Shown one piece after another: positions 23,886-36,754 of a stretch of DNA of 64,000 bases. This stretch comes from Paramecium primaurelia (Eukaryota > Ciliophora > Oligohymenophorea > Peniculida > Parameciidae). The translations under genes were made by a program, and so were the position numbers. Below the pieces are notes generated by a model. The model was given only the letters and a program-made list of their open reading frames with translations, was not told where the DNA came from and made no database searches. The stretch covers positions 151,109-215,108 of the forward strand of contig CAJJDM010000158.1 in assembly GCA_905182975.1 (NCBI GenBank). The letters are read 5' to 3'. How positions within the stretch are numbered: the stretch's first letter is position 1; each line of letters starts with the position of its first letter.

Positions 23886-26286
23886 TCAAATAAGTTTAAT
23901 TGTTTAAAGTTTCTCAATAATTTCTTCATTTTATGTTTCTTATATAATTTGCATAAGTTAATTAAATTTTTATTGATGAAGAATAGCCAACTTTTCTTAA
24001 TCTTTCTATGCTTATCTTAAAACATGATTTTCTTTTGATAATGCTTTATACATTTCTTATAGATTATCACTAAAAATTATTAAATTTGAATAATACCATG
24101 TATATTGACATTAAGGATGTATTTAATATGCATCATTTGATTCTAAAGAATAATATAGAAAATATCCTTTCCAAAATGTTATTGATTTTCCTGTAAATGA
24201 TTCAGGTATAATAACATCTTAATCAATTGATTATGGATTTTTATAAAAAGCATTCATATATTTATCTTTTTATTTCATAATCCAAGACCAAATAGATACA
24301 GTTTATTCCATAATTCTTTGTTTTTGAATTTCCTAAAAAAAGTAAATAAATAAAATATAATACTAAAAAGGAATCACATAAAAATGTTCCAAATAATGAA
24401 GTTAAATGATGATAAGCTAAATCTAATAATAGTTTTTCATTAAATTCAAATGATAATGGATATAATTATTACATTTAAAATACACAATCTAAGAATTATA
24501 AGAAAATAGGAGATCTAGAATCTTCATTATTTTATTTATTTCCAATAGCAGATCTTTAACAAAATTAATGTCCACTATTAATCCATTCTTTTTAAACAAG
24601 AATCATAAATCCTTCAAGTGTTCTATATTATCCATCAATCATAATAGATACTAGGGCAGTCAATTAAGCAGTTCTATCCCATCCATCACTACAATGAACC
24701 AAAACATTAATTTTTTCTTTTGTCATTGTAATTGCTATTTTAGCAGATCCTTTAATGATAGCAACAATGTGATCATACCATTATGATTATTCCAATTATG
24801 ATAGAAATTATACATTTTCACTTAAATTTATTATAAATTATATACTTAAATGCTGCTTTTAATAATTTTGTTTATGAATCTCTTACTTTATGTATATTAT
24901 GAATATCCAAAAAATCTATGCTACATCTTCTATAAAAGAGAGTATTTTCATAACCTTTACCTGCCACTTATTATCCAATAGCATTAATATGAGGTCTAGC
25001 ATCATAAATTCTTAATCTAATTTCTTTATCTTCATATTGATTTTCTTGTTCATCAACAGTTTAAAATGACATATATTTTAAATAGCATTCATCTTCAGTA
25101 GATCTATTCTATCCTATTCCAGTTCTACATTATGAACTTCTCCACATAGATATGACTTTTCCATTAATTGGAAATGCATATGATAATATTGGTATTCTTT
25201 CTTTAGATCTAAATTTGGCTGTTTTTTATATACAATCTAAATCTGCTTTTGCAGGTACAACTAATCTATTATAATAAGTTGAACAAATGATTCCATTTTC
25301 ATTATTTAAATATTTAAATAATCCATTTTAATTTTATGAATTCTCTTATAATATATTAATTCCCATTCTTTCAAAATCTTTTTCTATATTAAATATCTTC
25401 CATCCTTAATAATCATTTTCTAAATTTGAATATTCTTTATAAAATGTAAATGCAAATAAAGTTTATTTATTTAATGTAAATGCATTCTTATTAATAACAT
25501 TAAATATGCTATTACAATCATCATTCTATTCCTTCAAAAATCTATATTTAAACCATCTACCATCTTTACATGATATCTCTATAAAATTAGCATCATTTTA
25601 TTTCCTATCCATAGTCTTATCTACTTTAATCATTAAAGTATATGGAATATAAAAATAATCCTTTCTAAAATCTTTTGGGAATTTATCAGGTAAAAATATA
25701 ATCTATATTTCAATATCAATTTAATTACCTAATAATTTGTTGCTAAAGTTATTCCTTAAAATTATTAAGTACCAATAGAACATATTCCTCTAAGTTCTTA
25801 TAAAGCTATTTCTCCAGGTTATACAATTTCCAATCCAATACTTTTAATGTCACGAGTTGTATAGGTCTATACTATATTTGTTTAGATTATTTCTGGTTCA
25901 TTCTAATCTGTTGGTTATCTTTAACCTTATTAAATTGGTTATTGTTGAGTTGTAGTGTTTCTAAAAAATAATTTCTAATATTGTTGAATTAATTTACTCT
26001 TGGAGCATCTAACATCTAACCTATCTATCCAAATACAGATTATGGTTATTAATTAAGTTATTATTATTATGAATAAGCAGGTTATTATTATTGAATATTT
26101 GTTTATTATGTATTATTATTAATGATTCCTGCTGATTATGCTAACACTAATAATTATGATTCATTAGATTTTACTTCTTTCTTCTTCTTATAATTATTTT
26201 TCAAACTCTTTTGCTCTATTATTCTTTTAGTTATTTTGTGTCTATTGTTCAGGTTTCTATGTAGAGCGTCCAAGTGGATTATTCAT
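23886..26286 (-). CDS. Myotubularin-family lipid phosphatase
   Basis: Myotubularins dephosphorylate PI3P and PI(3,5)P2 on endosomes. The diagnostic active site VLVHCSDGWDRTA (CX5R) lies at about 24640-24700, encoded on the minus strand, so the enzyme should be catalytically active. The N-terminus is Gln-rich and disordered. A PH-GRAM-like region then begins near RDIKSIGLEIVQPGEIALQE. The C-terminus ends in a short coiled coil after WYYSNLIIFSDNLQEMYKAL. At least two small introns (28 and 23 nt) lie in the first 400 bases of the gene and others are present further on. It ends 195 bp after the convergent exonuclease gene. Confidence 0.9.
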
Positions 26287-26477
26287 TTAATTATTTATTT
26301 TTATGAAAAAGGGATTTAAAATAGAGTATAATTTTGAAACTGTATAGATATGGGAGGAATCAATTGAAGCATTATAATTATATGATCCCAACTATGTATA
26401 TATTATGAATCATATAGAAATAAATACAAATAAAACCTTAAAATTTAATTGAGTATGTCCTTAATACAATTGATTTA

Positions 26478-27419
26478 ATGGCTCAAGTACGTGGTTACAA
26501 TTAAGATAGCTTTATCATTGCCTTGATTAATTATTGTGTAAAATGTTTATAATACATTTTTAAAAGGAAAGAACAAAAAAGAAATCAAAATCCTTTATGA
26601 CAGGGTTCATTAATTCATTTAAAGAATAAATAAATGATCCTGAATTGTCTTATTTTACTTAATTATTGGATCCAAATAAATTGATGGACAAAACACCTTC
26701 CATGTTTAAATTCTATCTAAAAGTTCGAAAATATATATATACAAATTACGTTAATCCTAGAGAATCGTATATCAAACCAATTAAATTTGATGATTGGGTA
26801 ACTGTTGTCTCTAAATTTTTGGATAATGCATCAATTCCTATTATTGGTAATAGAATAAGAGATGAATTGAATAATAACAGTACAGATAAAGTATTCAAAA
26901 ATACGTATGATTATGTTGCATTTACTAAAAGATTAGTATATAACCAATAGAGTTATTGATATTTTGTTATGAGGTCTATGAGAATCAATAATTAGATTAA
27001 GTTTAAAAAACAAATTAAGAATATCAATAGAAAGAAGAATCTGTAGTTGAATAATAATAAAAACGTTAAACTGCTCAATAATTAGCATATAAAATGATAA
27101 TGCCTAATAGTTTATAAAAAGTATAAGAAGATAAGCATAATGGTGATTCATAACAGAAAATGAAGTTCATTGAAGTTATTAAAATGCATGAGAATTTAGC
27201 TTATAATTATAAAATTTTGGCTAATAATATTTCTGATACATAAGATATAGTTGGTTAATTGATTTAGAAGGTATTATTTTGAATTAAAAATAGAATTAAA
27301 ATTTAGATTTTGATGATGATTTCATATAATAATTAGAATAAGTTGTTAATTTTAAATCATTTAGCAAGAATGATGCAATAAAAGAGTTAGAAGATTCAAA
27401 TATATATGATTTTATATGA
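26478..27419 (+). CDS. Unknown protein, 283 residues
   Basis: The start ATG at 26478 opens MAQVRGYNQDSFIIALINYC. Introns of 29, 38 and 23 nt give an exact codon number. The first 150 residues look like a compact helical domain (DPELSYFTQLLDPNKLMDKT, KFDDWVTVVSKFLDNASIPI). They are followed by a Gln-rich linker and a helix (KMKFIEVIKMHENLAYNYKI) with an acidic end. The 38-nt intron is longer than its neighbours and rests only on frame continuity. No family was recognised. It lies between two divergently arranged genes, 192 bp from the myotubularin start. Confidence 0.7.
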
Positions 27420-27501
27420 AAATAATTATGAAAAATACAAAAAATTGAAATGTATATTTAAACTAATATTAATATATATATTCATGTATCTGTATTCAGA
27501 A

Positions 27502-27789
27502 TCAAAATGTTTGACAGCAGGATTCTGCTGGTTCTTCATAATTAGAATTATATTGTTTCCAATTTTCCACAATAAATACTTAATTAAAGTTAGTTGAAAT
27601 GCGGAGACGTTTCAACTTCGATACATTGTTCTTACCTTATTTTTTCAGTATGCCTTTAATGTTCTAACTTCTTTGACTTGAGATAACTAGATTTTCTTAA
27701 TTATGTTGACTTTCTTCAAATTATTCATAATCAGGAGGTATAAGAGATCTCGTTCTAAGGGAATCGATTGCATGTACTTTCTTTGACAT
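27502..27789 (-). CDS. Small protein resembling a PP1 regulatory subunit, 95 residues
   Basis: This is an intronless frame with the start at 27789. Two segments resemble the short linear motifs of protein phosphatase 1 regulators. NIKGILKKQGK matches the KGILK motif seen in inhibitor-2-like proteins. LKRLRISTNFNQVFIVENWK has the basic-hydrophobic-x-aromatic spacing and trailing Trp/Tyr-Asn pattern of RVxF-docking regions. The small size and lack of a globular core fit an intrinsically disordered regulator. The assignment is by motif only and could be wrong. Its start is 55 bp from the divergent potassium-channel start, so the two share one short promoter region. Confidence 0.6.
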
Positions 27790-27844
27790 TGTAGTTTTGA
27801 GTACTGAGAATTAGAGATAATGAAAAATATTAAATTTTAATAAA

Positions 27845-29276
27845 ATGAAGGGAAGAATTGATTCATAAGGTGGTAAAGTAATATAATTGAATAATAATAG
27901 TAGAATAGTAAGAGATAATTAGAGATGGAAAGATTAGTTTAGAAACCAGAAATAGGATTAGCCACTTTAGGTTAAATGTTTAAAACCTATTCATAATAAT
28001 TAGGAGGATTAGAAGATGGTAAGTAAATAAATCAAATATTATAGGCAAGATAACAAAGTTGTAATTTAGAAAGTTCTTAATAATAGAATAAATATGTTTC
28101 ATATTCAATTCCATAGGACTAGTATTAAGTGTATTATAATATGATCTTGAATTTGAAGAAGAAAATAAGATATCAATTTGGTTGTTATGGATGATTTTAA
28201 TATCTACTATAATATTATTGTGTATTACAGTTTTAAGATATGAATAACATATGAATTGGTTGAAATCTAGGAATATGATAAATCATAAAGATAGATTATG
28301 GTAAACAGATTAATGGTAACCATTATTAATAGAATTAACAATATATTTAATTATCCCATATCCATTCTTAAGAGGGATAAGAGTGTATTTTTCCACTTAT
28401 TTTTAAGAAACTTAATCATATTATCATATAAATGAAATTCTAGAATTGTTTATGTTATCAAGAACAGTATTTCTTTTTAGAAGTCTTTTGGCTTAAACAT
28501 TTTGGTATAGTAATAGAACTTAGAGAGTATGCAATTTATATGCATGTGAAGGTAATTATATGTTTGTGGCTAAATCATTAATGAGAACATCTCCATATAC
28601 AGCTTAATTCATAGCTTTGACATCTTTAATATGTATATTTGCATAAGGTGTGAGAATTAGTGAGAATCCCTTAACTAGAAATGATCCTAATAATAATAAT
28701 TTAGGTAAATATGATAATGCTGTATGGAATATTATTATATCTATAACAACAGTTGGATATGGTGATTTTTATACTAGAACTGATTTAGGTAGATTTGTAA
28801 TATTTATTGTATGTGTACTTGGAATTTTTGTTATTTCTATTATGGTAGTTACATTGATTACTTCTTTAGAAACTTCAACTTTGGAATCTCATGCAATAAC
28901 TGTTTTAGAGAGAATTTAACTTAGAGAATTAATGGCCAAATCAGCTTCAATGGTAATTTTGTATTCATTAAGAATAGTAGTTGCATTAAAGTATAAATTT
29001 ATTTATTATAAGTAAAATAGAAAAGGGAATTTGACTAAATTTCAATTCAAATAATTGATTTTGAATTTAAGATATAATTTAAATGAATTTAAAATAAATA
29101 GAAGATAATATAGAAATAAATAAGATGTTGGTAATATGAATGAAGAAATTACTAATCAATTTAGTTTATTAAGATCTGATTTTACTGGAGCAATAGAAAA
29201 ACAAAAATCTATATTTATTTAGAATGCAGATATTATGAATAAATTAGGATTAGAAACTAAATAATTTCAATTGTGA
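27845..29276 (+). CDS. Six-transmembrane potassium channel, SK-like
   Basis: The product has 460 residues after introns of 23 and 26 nt. Hydrophobic segments S1-S6 are visible, for example WLLWMILISTIILLCITVL and PLLIELTIYLIIPYPFL. The selectivity filter is SITTVGYGDFYTRT, the canonical potassium motif, followed by the S6 helix FVIFIVCVLGIFVISIMVV. The S4-like segment LSRTVFLFRSLLAQ has few basic residues, and the overall spacing matches small-conductance calcium-activated channels. The C-terminal basic and coiled region (LRELMAKSASMVILYSLR) sits where SK channels bind calmodulin. Paramecium has many SK genes; this is probably one paralogue located in ciliary or plasma membrane. Confidence 0.92.
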
Positions 29277-29319
29277 TATTTTATATTTAATTAATTATAA
29301 ATAGATATATTTATAAAGA

Positions 29320-30805
29320 ATGTAAAATAAAATATTTGAACCAGCAGAAATAGATCACAAAATAATACCTAGATTTTAATTATAATCCAAATTTCTATCC
29401 AAAAAAAATAATCCTATAGAAATCATGTGTTATTAAAATTTATTGTTTAAAAAAGTAGTTCTAGATATTATTATCTCTAGTCTTAAAAATCATTTAAAAT
29501 GACTAAACTTAATAGTACTTTAAGATATTAAATTAAACATGAATCTACTTCCATTATTTTGAGATTAGAAAAAGATGATTGTTAATTTAAAGAATATTTA
29601 TTTCTAGATAAGTCTGAACCTTGGGAATTAAAATTAAAATCATAAATTCCTTAATTAGATTATTAAACCTATTATGAACTTGAAAAATTGATTGGAAGTG
29701 GAAGTTTTGCTTCTGTTTATATAACTAAAAGAAAAACAGATGGTATTAAATTAGCAATCAAAGCCTTCCTTAAAAAAATGCTTATATAGAAAGATCCTGA
29801 AAAATGGAGAGTATTTTATTCAAAATTTATATAGGAATCTATTGATAATGAAATAAAAGTTATGAAATCCTTAGACCATACTAGTATATTAAAATGTTAT
29901 GATCATTTTGAAAATAGAGCATAATGCTATATTGTGATGGATTTGGCAAGAGGAGGAACACTAGAATAAGGATTAAAGAAATTAGAAGAACCTTTGCCTT
30001 TTTTGACAGTCAAAGTTATATTTAGATAAATTGTTGAAGCAATCAAACACATGCATGAAAGAGGATATATGCATCGTGATTTAAAACCAAGTAATATACT
30101 TCTTAAGAGACCTATGGCATTAAAATAATTCTCATTGATTGCATAAACTGATCCTAATATAGTAGTAAGTGATTTTGGAGTAAGTTCAGAAATAAAGAAA
30201 GATATGGATGTTGGAAAATATTGTGGATCTCCAGGTTTTATGGCTCCAGAAGTAATTCTTTGTGAAAATAACAAAACATTAACTTATGATGAGAAATGTG
30301 ATATCTTTAGTTTAGGATGTATTTTATATAGATTGTAAATAAATTAATAAATTTTAGAATAACAAATAAACCATTATTTAATGGATAGAATTCATAAGCT
30401 ATGAAATAGTAGAATAAAGAATGTAATCTAGATTGGAATAAGATTTAAGAAGAATTTTATTAAAATAAGGCTTTGGTAAATTTATTAAGCAAAATGTTAT
30501 CTATTGATCCTAGACAGAGACCATCATGTGAAGATATATTAAATAGTAAGATATTACAAGTTTAATTGGATAATGAAGGTTGTCCCTTATTTATCAATTA
30601 TAAAAAACCTAAATCTTCTTCAATATAATAAATAAAGACTGCTAGACCATCAATTAAATCAGTTAGTAATTGTAAATTGCCTTAGTTATCACCTAATCAT
30701 TTTACATTTAATAATCATAATAATAATCATATTAACAAAAGATCAGGGAATTTGTTATTACCACCTATAAATAGTAGATTATAAACTGAATAAAGCTAAT
30801 ATTGA
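29320..30805 (+). CDS. Serine/threonine protein kinase with N-terminal PH-like segment
   Basis: The product has 478 residues. A first exon, MQNKIFEPAEIDHKIIPRF onward, is joined by a 26-nt intron to an internal ATG at 29499 that would otherwise look like the start. The residues before the kinase domain form a short sheet-like region resembling a PH fold. Kinase motifs are complete: the glycine loop IGSGSFASVY, the ATP lysine in LAIKAF, the catalytic loop MHRDLKPSNILL, VVSDFGVSS, FMAPEVIL, and the CDIFSLGCILYRL helix. A 23-nt intron interrupts the sequence just after that helix. The Ser/Asn-rich tail is disordered. The group is CaMK/ULK-like but not assignable. It is 43 bp downstream of the channel gene on the same strand. 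Confidence 0.93.
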
Positions 30806-30840
30806 TTAATATATACTAAATAATAATCTATTAACAAAAA

Positions 30841-33800
30841 TCAGTAAACTTAAGTTGTTGTTGGTCTATCCAATTCTTTGTACAATTTTTATTATTAATT
30901 TCTCACTTATTTGTTCTTTATACTATTAATGGTTTCTCTCTAATAATTATTAATTAAAAGTATATACTTAATTTTCATTTATTAATGTAGTTTCAGATCC
31001 TATAATACTATCTCTTATTTACACAGTTCCAATTTATTCTATTAGTCTTTCATCTCTTGTAAACAAAACAGTTGTTTTATTATTCCCTATTATTCCTTTT
31101 GGAGTTTATGTTAGAGTGGATAAATTTAAATAACCCTGGAATTAAATGTAAATTTTACTTGATAAATAATAAAATCATCCATAGAAATTTCACATTCTTT
31201 AACTCCTCTAACAGGTGTTTTACTATAATTATAAAAAGATATAGCAGAAACTTATTAAGGTGAATCAAATAACAATATCAATTTATTAACTTAATAATTA
31301 ACTTAGTCAAAAACACTTGAATTAATATTAGTTTATAATCTATTTGTATATGAATTAACAAAAGGAGCTAACCAAATTTATTTAGCATCTAAAGTAACAT
31401 TACAATTATTTAATAATTTATCTGGTGTTCTAACATCCATTTCCATATCAGGTAATTCTTTAACTGAATATGGTTTTGCATATAATTTAGGCATAATTAA
31501 ATCACCATTAGGATCAAATAATTCAATTCCATTCAATCCAATATAATGTAAATCTCCCCAAGTTGATATTAATTTTATAGTAATCTTAGTTCCTTAAGGT
31601 AATTGAGCAGTTTCATAATCTAAATATATACTCTTTTCAAATTGATAATTAGCTAAAATAGTTTTAATATTTTATTGATATGGTAAATCAATTATTTATG
31701 GTTCATTAGCATCAATTAATCCATGACCTTTTCTTAAAAATATACCTTATATAGTATTCAATATTTGATCATCTCCTTCAATATTTATTAATTATACACC
31801 TTTTTCTAATTCATCTTCTTTATTATAATTCCAAATCAGTATTCTACTAATTTGAATACATTATGGAAATGAAAATTATATTCTAATTTAACCATTATGA
31901 AATTGCCATCTTTCATCATTATTCATTATTGTTTCTGATTAATAAGTAATCACTTTATATTTTTTTATTTTTAATGATTATCCATATTTATCATGAATTT
32001 CTATCTTATCTAATCCAACATATTTATCACCCCAATTCTTTAAAATATATATAGTTAATGTTTTAACAGTTACAGTAGGTAATGTATTAAGAATAGATGT
32101 AAATGGTTTTTTAGAATTTTATTATAATAATTTATCAGATGGTTATTTAATAAGAATACCATTATTCTATTTTTATTAGTTATGTTTATTAAATGTAGCA
32201 GTATCTGGTCTACTAAATTTTATAGTATTTTCTAATATCTATTTTTATTATTAGATCTAATTCTCATGTAATCTATTTAACCAATCAGTTTAAGATATTT
32301 TATCTAAGATTTATTCATTATTTGTAAACATAATATATTCTGCATTATCACTATTACATGTAGCATTAGCTTATTTAATCTCATCATAAAATATAGGATC
32401 TACTTAATCAGATAAATCCATTCCAATCAATATTTCCATTCTTCTTACTCCTTTATTTCTATGTGTTCTTCCTTTATTATAATTCCAAATCCTTATCATA
32501 GCTATCTTTGTTTCCTTAAATTTCAATTTAATCTCCATATTCTTTTCAACCCTTTCTAAACACATACATTTCTCATCCTAAGTTAGATAATTATCATCAA
32601 ATAAAACATATGGATTCTTAAAAAAACCACTTGCTTCCATTATTTATACTTTATTTCCTAAATAATCAAATATCTCTATCCCAGTTAATCCTATATAAAA
32701 CATATCTCCCCAATTTTATATTAACTTAAATATTAATAAATTTCCTATAGGACAATCAGGAATTGTAATTCCTTTAATTCTTTATTTTGTTTATCCAGCA
32801 GCTATATGTGCAACTCCTCTTTTTACATATAATATTGTTGAATCTTCCTCAGTTAATTATTTTTATGGAAATAAATTCATAGGATTTTTAAATAATCTCT
32901 TCTAATTAACCTATTATTTAACAGTTTATGGTTCAGGTTATTTGATTCTTTTTTCATCATCAAAAGGATTTTTCATAACTTTTGGTTTTTAATGTTTAAA
33001 TTAATTAGATGCTTTTGATTGATTTATACTATTATATAATGATATTATATATTACGTGTTATCATCTGATTTTTTAGAAACCATTGATTACATTGATTAA
33101 TAAAATGGTTAAGGTATTTCTTTAATTTAATTATTAATTTTCAATTCTAAAATATCTGCATATTCAGTAAATGTATTGCCTACTCCTCTTTTTAGTTATC
33201 CTGACCAAATAATTTATTCATTTTATAAAATCTCAAGGTTTTATACACATTTATCTAATTCCTTTCTATTTTTATTAAAATTCCAAATTTTGACATATGT
33301 AAGTATATCAGAATCTTCAATATAAAAAAGAGTAATTATGATAGGGAATTATTTAAAAGTAGTTATCCACATATATTCCTAATTTATTATCAAATTATGT
33401 CCATTAATAAGATTAGTAATAGTATTATTTGAATCATCATCTGAAATGATAGATGTTATTTTAATTAGTTTTTATTATTGATTTAACAATTCAATCCCTG
33501 TTAATCCTACTTAAGTATTATTACCATAATTAGACAATATTCTTAATTGCATTCTTTTAGTTTTGTTATTTTTAAAATATTAGATTAGTTCTTCATGTTT
33601 TTGTTCTCCATTTTCGATCTACCCCAAAAGTTATTTAACATATTCTTATTCTTTTTGAGGTAACTTTTAAATTCTAGAAAGTTCTTGTTACTAATATACC
33701 TTAATTCGAGGTTATTAAATATTTATCTCTCGACAGTCGATAATTGGATTCTACTATTTTGTGTTTAGTTAGTAGAAGTTATCTGATTTCTAACATTAAA

Positions 33801-33974
33801 TTTCTCTCCTTAACGTATTGATCTATTTAATATGGCAGCCTATTTAGTATCCATTGATTTAAGGAATGACATAATCGTGTTATCAGGATTGATATCTTTA
33901 GGAGTCGTTCTTGAAGTAGCAGAGACTTGACGAGTTAATTATGGTTTCTGATATTGTAATCGTGAAACACTCAT
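30841..33974 (-). CDS. KATNIP: KATNIP-like (katanin-interacting, DUF4457) ciliary protein
   Basis: The product has 1018 residues after introns of 26, 23 and 28 nt. It contains at least three copies of a repeat pairing a YIGLTGIEIFD-type strand with an IRIWNYNKGRTHRNKGV-type segment and an ILRKGHG-like turn. The pairing also occurs as VGLDKIEI with ILIWNYNKEDELEKGV, and as YIGLNGIELFD. This repeated sandwich is characteristic of DUF4457, found in KATNIP (KIAA0556), which binds katanin at the ciliary base. The N-terminal 170 residues are polar and basic. The length is shorter than the vertebrate protein. The fold assignment is good; orthology to KATNIP as opposed to another DUF4457 protein is likely but unproven. 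Confidence 0.85.
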
Positions 33975-34044
33975 TATTATTTATTAACTATTTTGTATTC
34001 TTTACATCCACACCCGTTCATATTGATATTCACAAATTTAATTA

Positions 34045-34705
34045 ATGGGTGAGATTGTCCCTAATCAGCTATTCGTTGCTGGATACAGTCGTAACAAAGT
34101 GACTGATGAAAGAGATGTTAAGGAAATCTTTAGAAAATATGCTTCAGTCAAAGAAGTTGCATATAAAGGATCATATTCTTTCATTGTAATCTTTCCATCT
34201 TATCAGACTTTCAATAGCGAAGCTGAAGCTTAAGAGGCACTTAAAGAGACCAATGGAATGGCATATAATGGTCAGAAACTCAAAGTTGACATTGTTGATA
34301 AACGCAAAAGTCGAAAAACTGGACCTTCTGAGGGTGATTAATGTTTCAAATGCAATAAAGGTGGTCATTGGTATTAATTTTATATGATTCTTAACAGGGC
34401 TAGAGATTGTCCTAATGGCAGATCCCCTCATAGAAGTAGAAGATATTCAAATTCCAGATCTAGGTAGATTAATTATCTATATCAATTCTAGACGACATAG
34501 AAGGAGATCTGATTCTCGTTCTTATTCTTCATACTCTTCTTCAAGATCTAGAAGAAAAAATAGATCCTCCAGAAATAAACATAGACATAGTAGAAGTAGA
34601 AGTCCAAAAAGACAAGAAAAACCCAAAAAGAGAAGCATCAGTAGAAAAAGATCACCCTCTGATTCATAATCATCTAAACGTGCTAATTCAGACTCAAAAT
34701 CTTGA
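34045..34705 (+). CDS. SR-type splicing factor: RRM, CCHC zinc knuckle, RS tail
   Basis: The product has 194 residues after introns of 21, 27 and 28 nt. The RRM spans about residues 8-75, with NQLFVAGYSRNKVTDERDV as RNP2 and strand 1. Removing a 21-nt in-frame intron restores YSFITFNSEAEAQEAL as RNP1. Without that splice seven extra residues interrupt RNP1. A CCHC zinc knuckle follows as CFKCNKGGHWARDC. The tail is Arg/Ser-rich (RSRRYSNSRS and many RS dipeptides). This matches the SRSF7/9G8-like layout, and a role in pre-mRNA splicing or export is expected. Given this genome's tiny introns it is an attractive splice-site recognition factor. The start is 70 bp from the divergent KATNIP-like gene. 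Confidence 0.92.
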
Positions 34706-34797
34706 ATAAGAATGGGAAAAAAACACATTTTATTCATCAAAAAATTTTAACATATTATAATTGTAATAGTTAGTTACTCTCCTATGCACAAAATTAA

Positions 34798-36268
34798 TCA
34801 TTACAATCTTACACCTTTTACAATACCAGACTTAATTGCTCCCTCTCCTACATAATTAGAAGTTACAGGACTAAATAAATACTTATTTTTACTTCTTTAT
34901 GTATTTGTTTTAACTCTTCAATTTATAAAGTGCTTTTTCATACTTCAACTTATGTTTTACTCTTGAATTCTTAATTCTATTACCTCTTCTCCTCCTCATC
35001 AATGAAATATTCTATAATTATCTAAAAATATAATTACCTTCAACATAACATAAGTAATCTTCCTTGGATCATCCTCTCCTACTTCATGTAATTTTTATAT
35101 TTTATTTAATTTTTAGAAATTCTCAAGTCTTTCAACTTTCTTCTCTTCTTTCTTCTATTTCTTCTTATCTTTAATCCTCTTTAAATTCTCTTCATAAATC
35201 TCATCCATTCCTCCCTCTTCTAAATTGTCATCAACATCTTTCATTGCCTCTAACATGTCACCAGAATTTACTGATATTCTTGATTCCTCACTATCCTATT
35301 CTTTATTTTCATTTTTCTTATGAGTTTTATCTACATCTTCTAATAACTTCTTAATTTTTGAAATCTTCTTTTCATCTACATCTTCTCTATTATTATTATT
35401 ATAAATAGTCTTCAACTTCCTCTTCAAACTAAGAGTATCTTATCCTTCTTCTTATTTTTTTGTCTACTTCTTTCTCTTTACTTCATTCTTTTTTGCAGAT
35501 TCCTACTTTTCTTTCTAATCAATATTCATTTATATTAATTGAGCATATTTCTCATAATTACTACTCTCCTCTATTAACTCTTTCATATCATTAATCTTTT
35601 TAAAAATAGGATGATGTTAACTTAATCTTGTCCTTGCTCTCAAATGTAAATAAAACCATAACAATCCAAAATAACTTTACATTAATTCAACTCTTATAGT
35701 TAAATACTTTTTAATCTCTGTTCCTTTTTCCTTCTTACAATTCCTCTTTAATATTTTAATCTCTTTTCCAATATTACTAATTTCCTTAAGGATTCCTTTC
35801 AATTCTGGCCAACCTTTTAATACAATATTATTTAATTCTTTAACATCCATTTTCTCAATTATTTCAGGTTCTATTCCAATTTCTTCACTTAAACATTGCA
35901 ATCCAATCAAATTATATTCATTTGATAATTACTTCATTTTCTATTCAATTTCTTATTGCTCTTAATCTATATTCACATCCCAAACATCAGCATCCTAAAT
36001 CTTCTTTGCTGCTTATAATTACAATGCTTTGGCTTCCATCTCTTCCTCCAATTCAGCATCTGAATCTTCTGACTCTGCATCATCCTTATAATATTTAGCT
36101 TTATTTTTTCCCCAATTCTCTATAAGATTAATTACTGATATTACATTTCTCTTATGCAAATGCATTTATTTTCTCTTTCTTATTCTGACTAAGATACTTC
36201 TAATTAACTTCTTTATCCTCTTCTTCACTTTGAACACCACTTACAATCGATGATGAGATTTCAGACAT
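34798..36268 (-). CDS. UTP3: Sas10/Utp3/C1D-family small-subunit processome protein
   Basis: The product has 465 residues after introns of 25, 26 and 22 nt. The middle carries the Sas10/Utp3 domain: GWPELKGILKEISNIGKEI followed by KKYLTIRVELMQSYFGLLWF and FYLHLRARTRLSQHHPIFKK. The C-terminus has the conserved basic SAS10 tail, NSRVKHKLKYEKALYKLKS then YVGEGAIKSGIVKGVRL. Acidic Glu/Asp stretches lie between the two. Such proteins act in the nucleolar 18S pre-rRNA processome. The acidic N-terminus and tail position match Utp3 better than neuroguidin or C1D. The last 22-nt intron is needed to reach the canonical tail. Confidence 0.9.
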
Positions 36269-36754
36269 TAATTAAAATTAATAAATACCAATTTATATAA
36301 TATTATTGCAATATATGAGTATTATTCTTGATTTTACAATATTAAAGTCTTAATAAGATATTATAATCTTCTATAAAACCTTAAATTGATGAGGATATCA
36401 ATTACTTATATAAAGGAATAGAATTATTTTGATTTCTATAAATAATAGAATAGTGGAATTTGAGTAATATTTCATAAGTATTTTTTCTTTAAAGTTAAAG
36501 ATAACTAATGATCATAATATATTATAAAATTAGATAATATATTCTCTAAAGAATTAATGAGTAAAATTTTACCATATAATATAAGTTTGAATAAGAAAAG
36601 TATATTTAGAAAGTTTTAATTAATTTGAAGAATATCTAATTTCATCTTCTATGATTTTGGTAAAAACAATTAAATCATTTTAATGATGAAATAATTATAT
36701 TTTCAAATCTATAATTAATTAATGGATTTAATATAAAATTCTGATATAAAAAAA
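36269..36754. other. AT-rich intergenic region
   Basis: This is 486 bases between the start of the Sas10 gene and the stop of the next minus-strand gene. It holds long A/T runs and no coding frame, repeat or RNA motif that I can support. Confidence 0.55.

Noticed and set aside
26303..26452. A 49-codon plus-strand frame (MKKGFKIEYNFETVQIWEES...) between the myotubularin start and the next gene
   Set aside because: It begins only 16 bp from the divergent ATG, has no recognisable motif, and random AT-rich sequence read with TAA/TAG as Gln often gives frames this long.
29499..29501. ATG at 29499 as the start of the protein kinase
   Set aside because: The 26-nt intron immediately upstream connects it in frame to a coding-like first exon starting at 29320.
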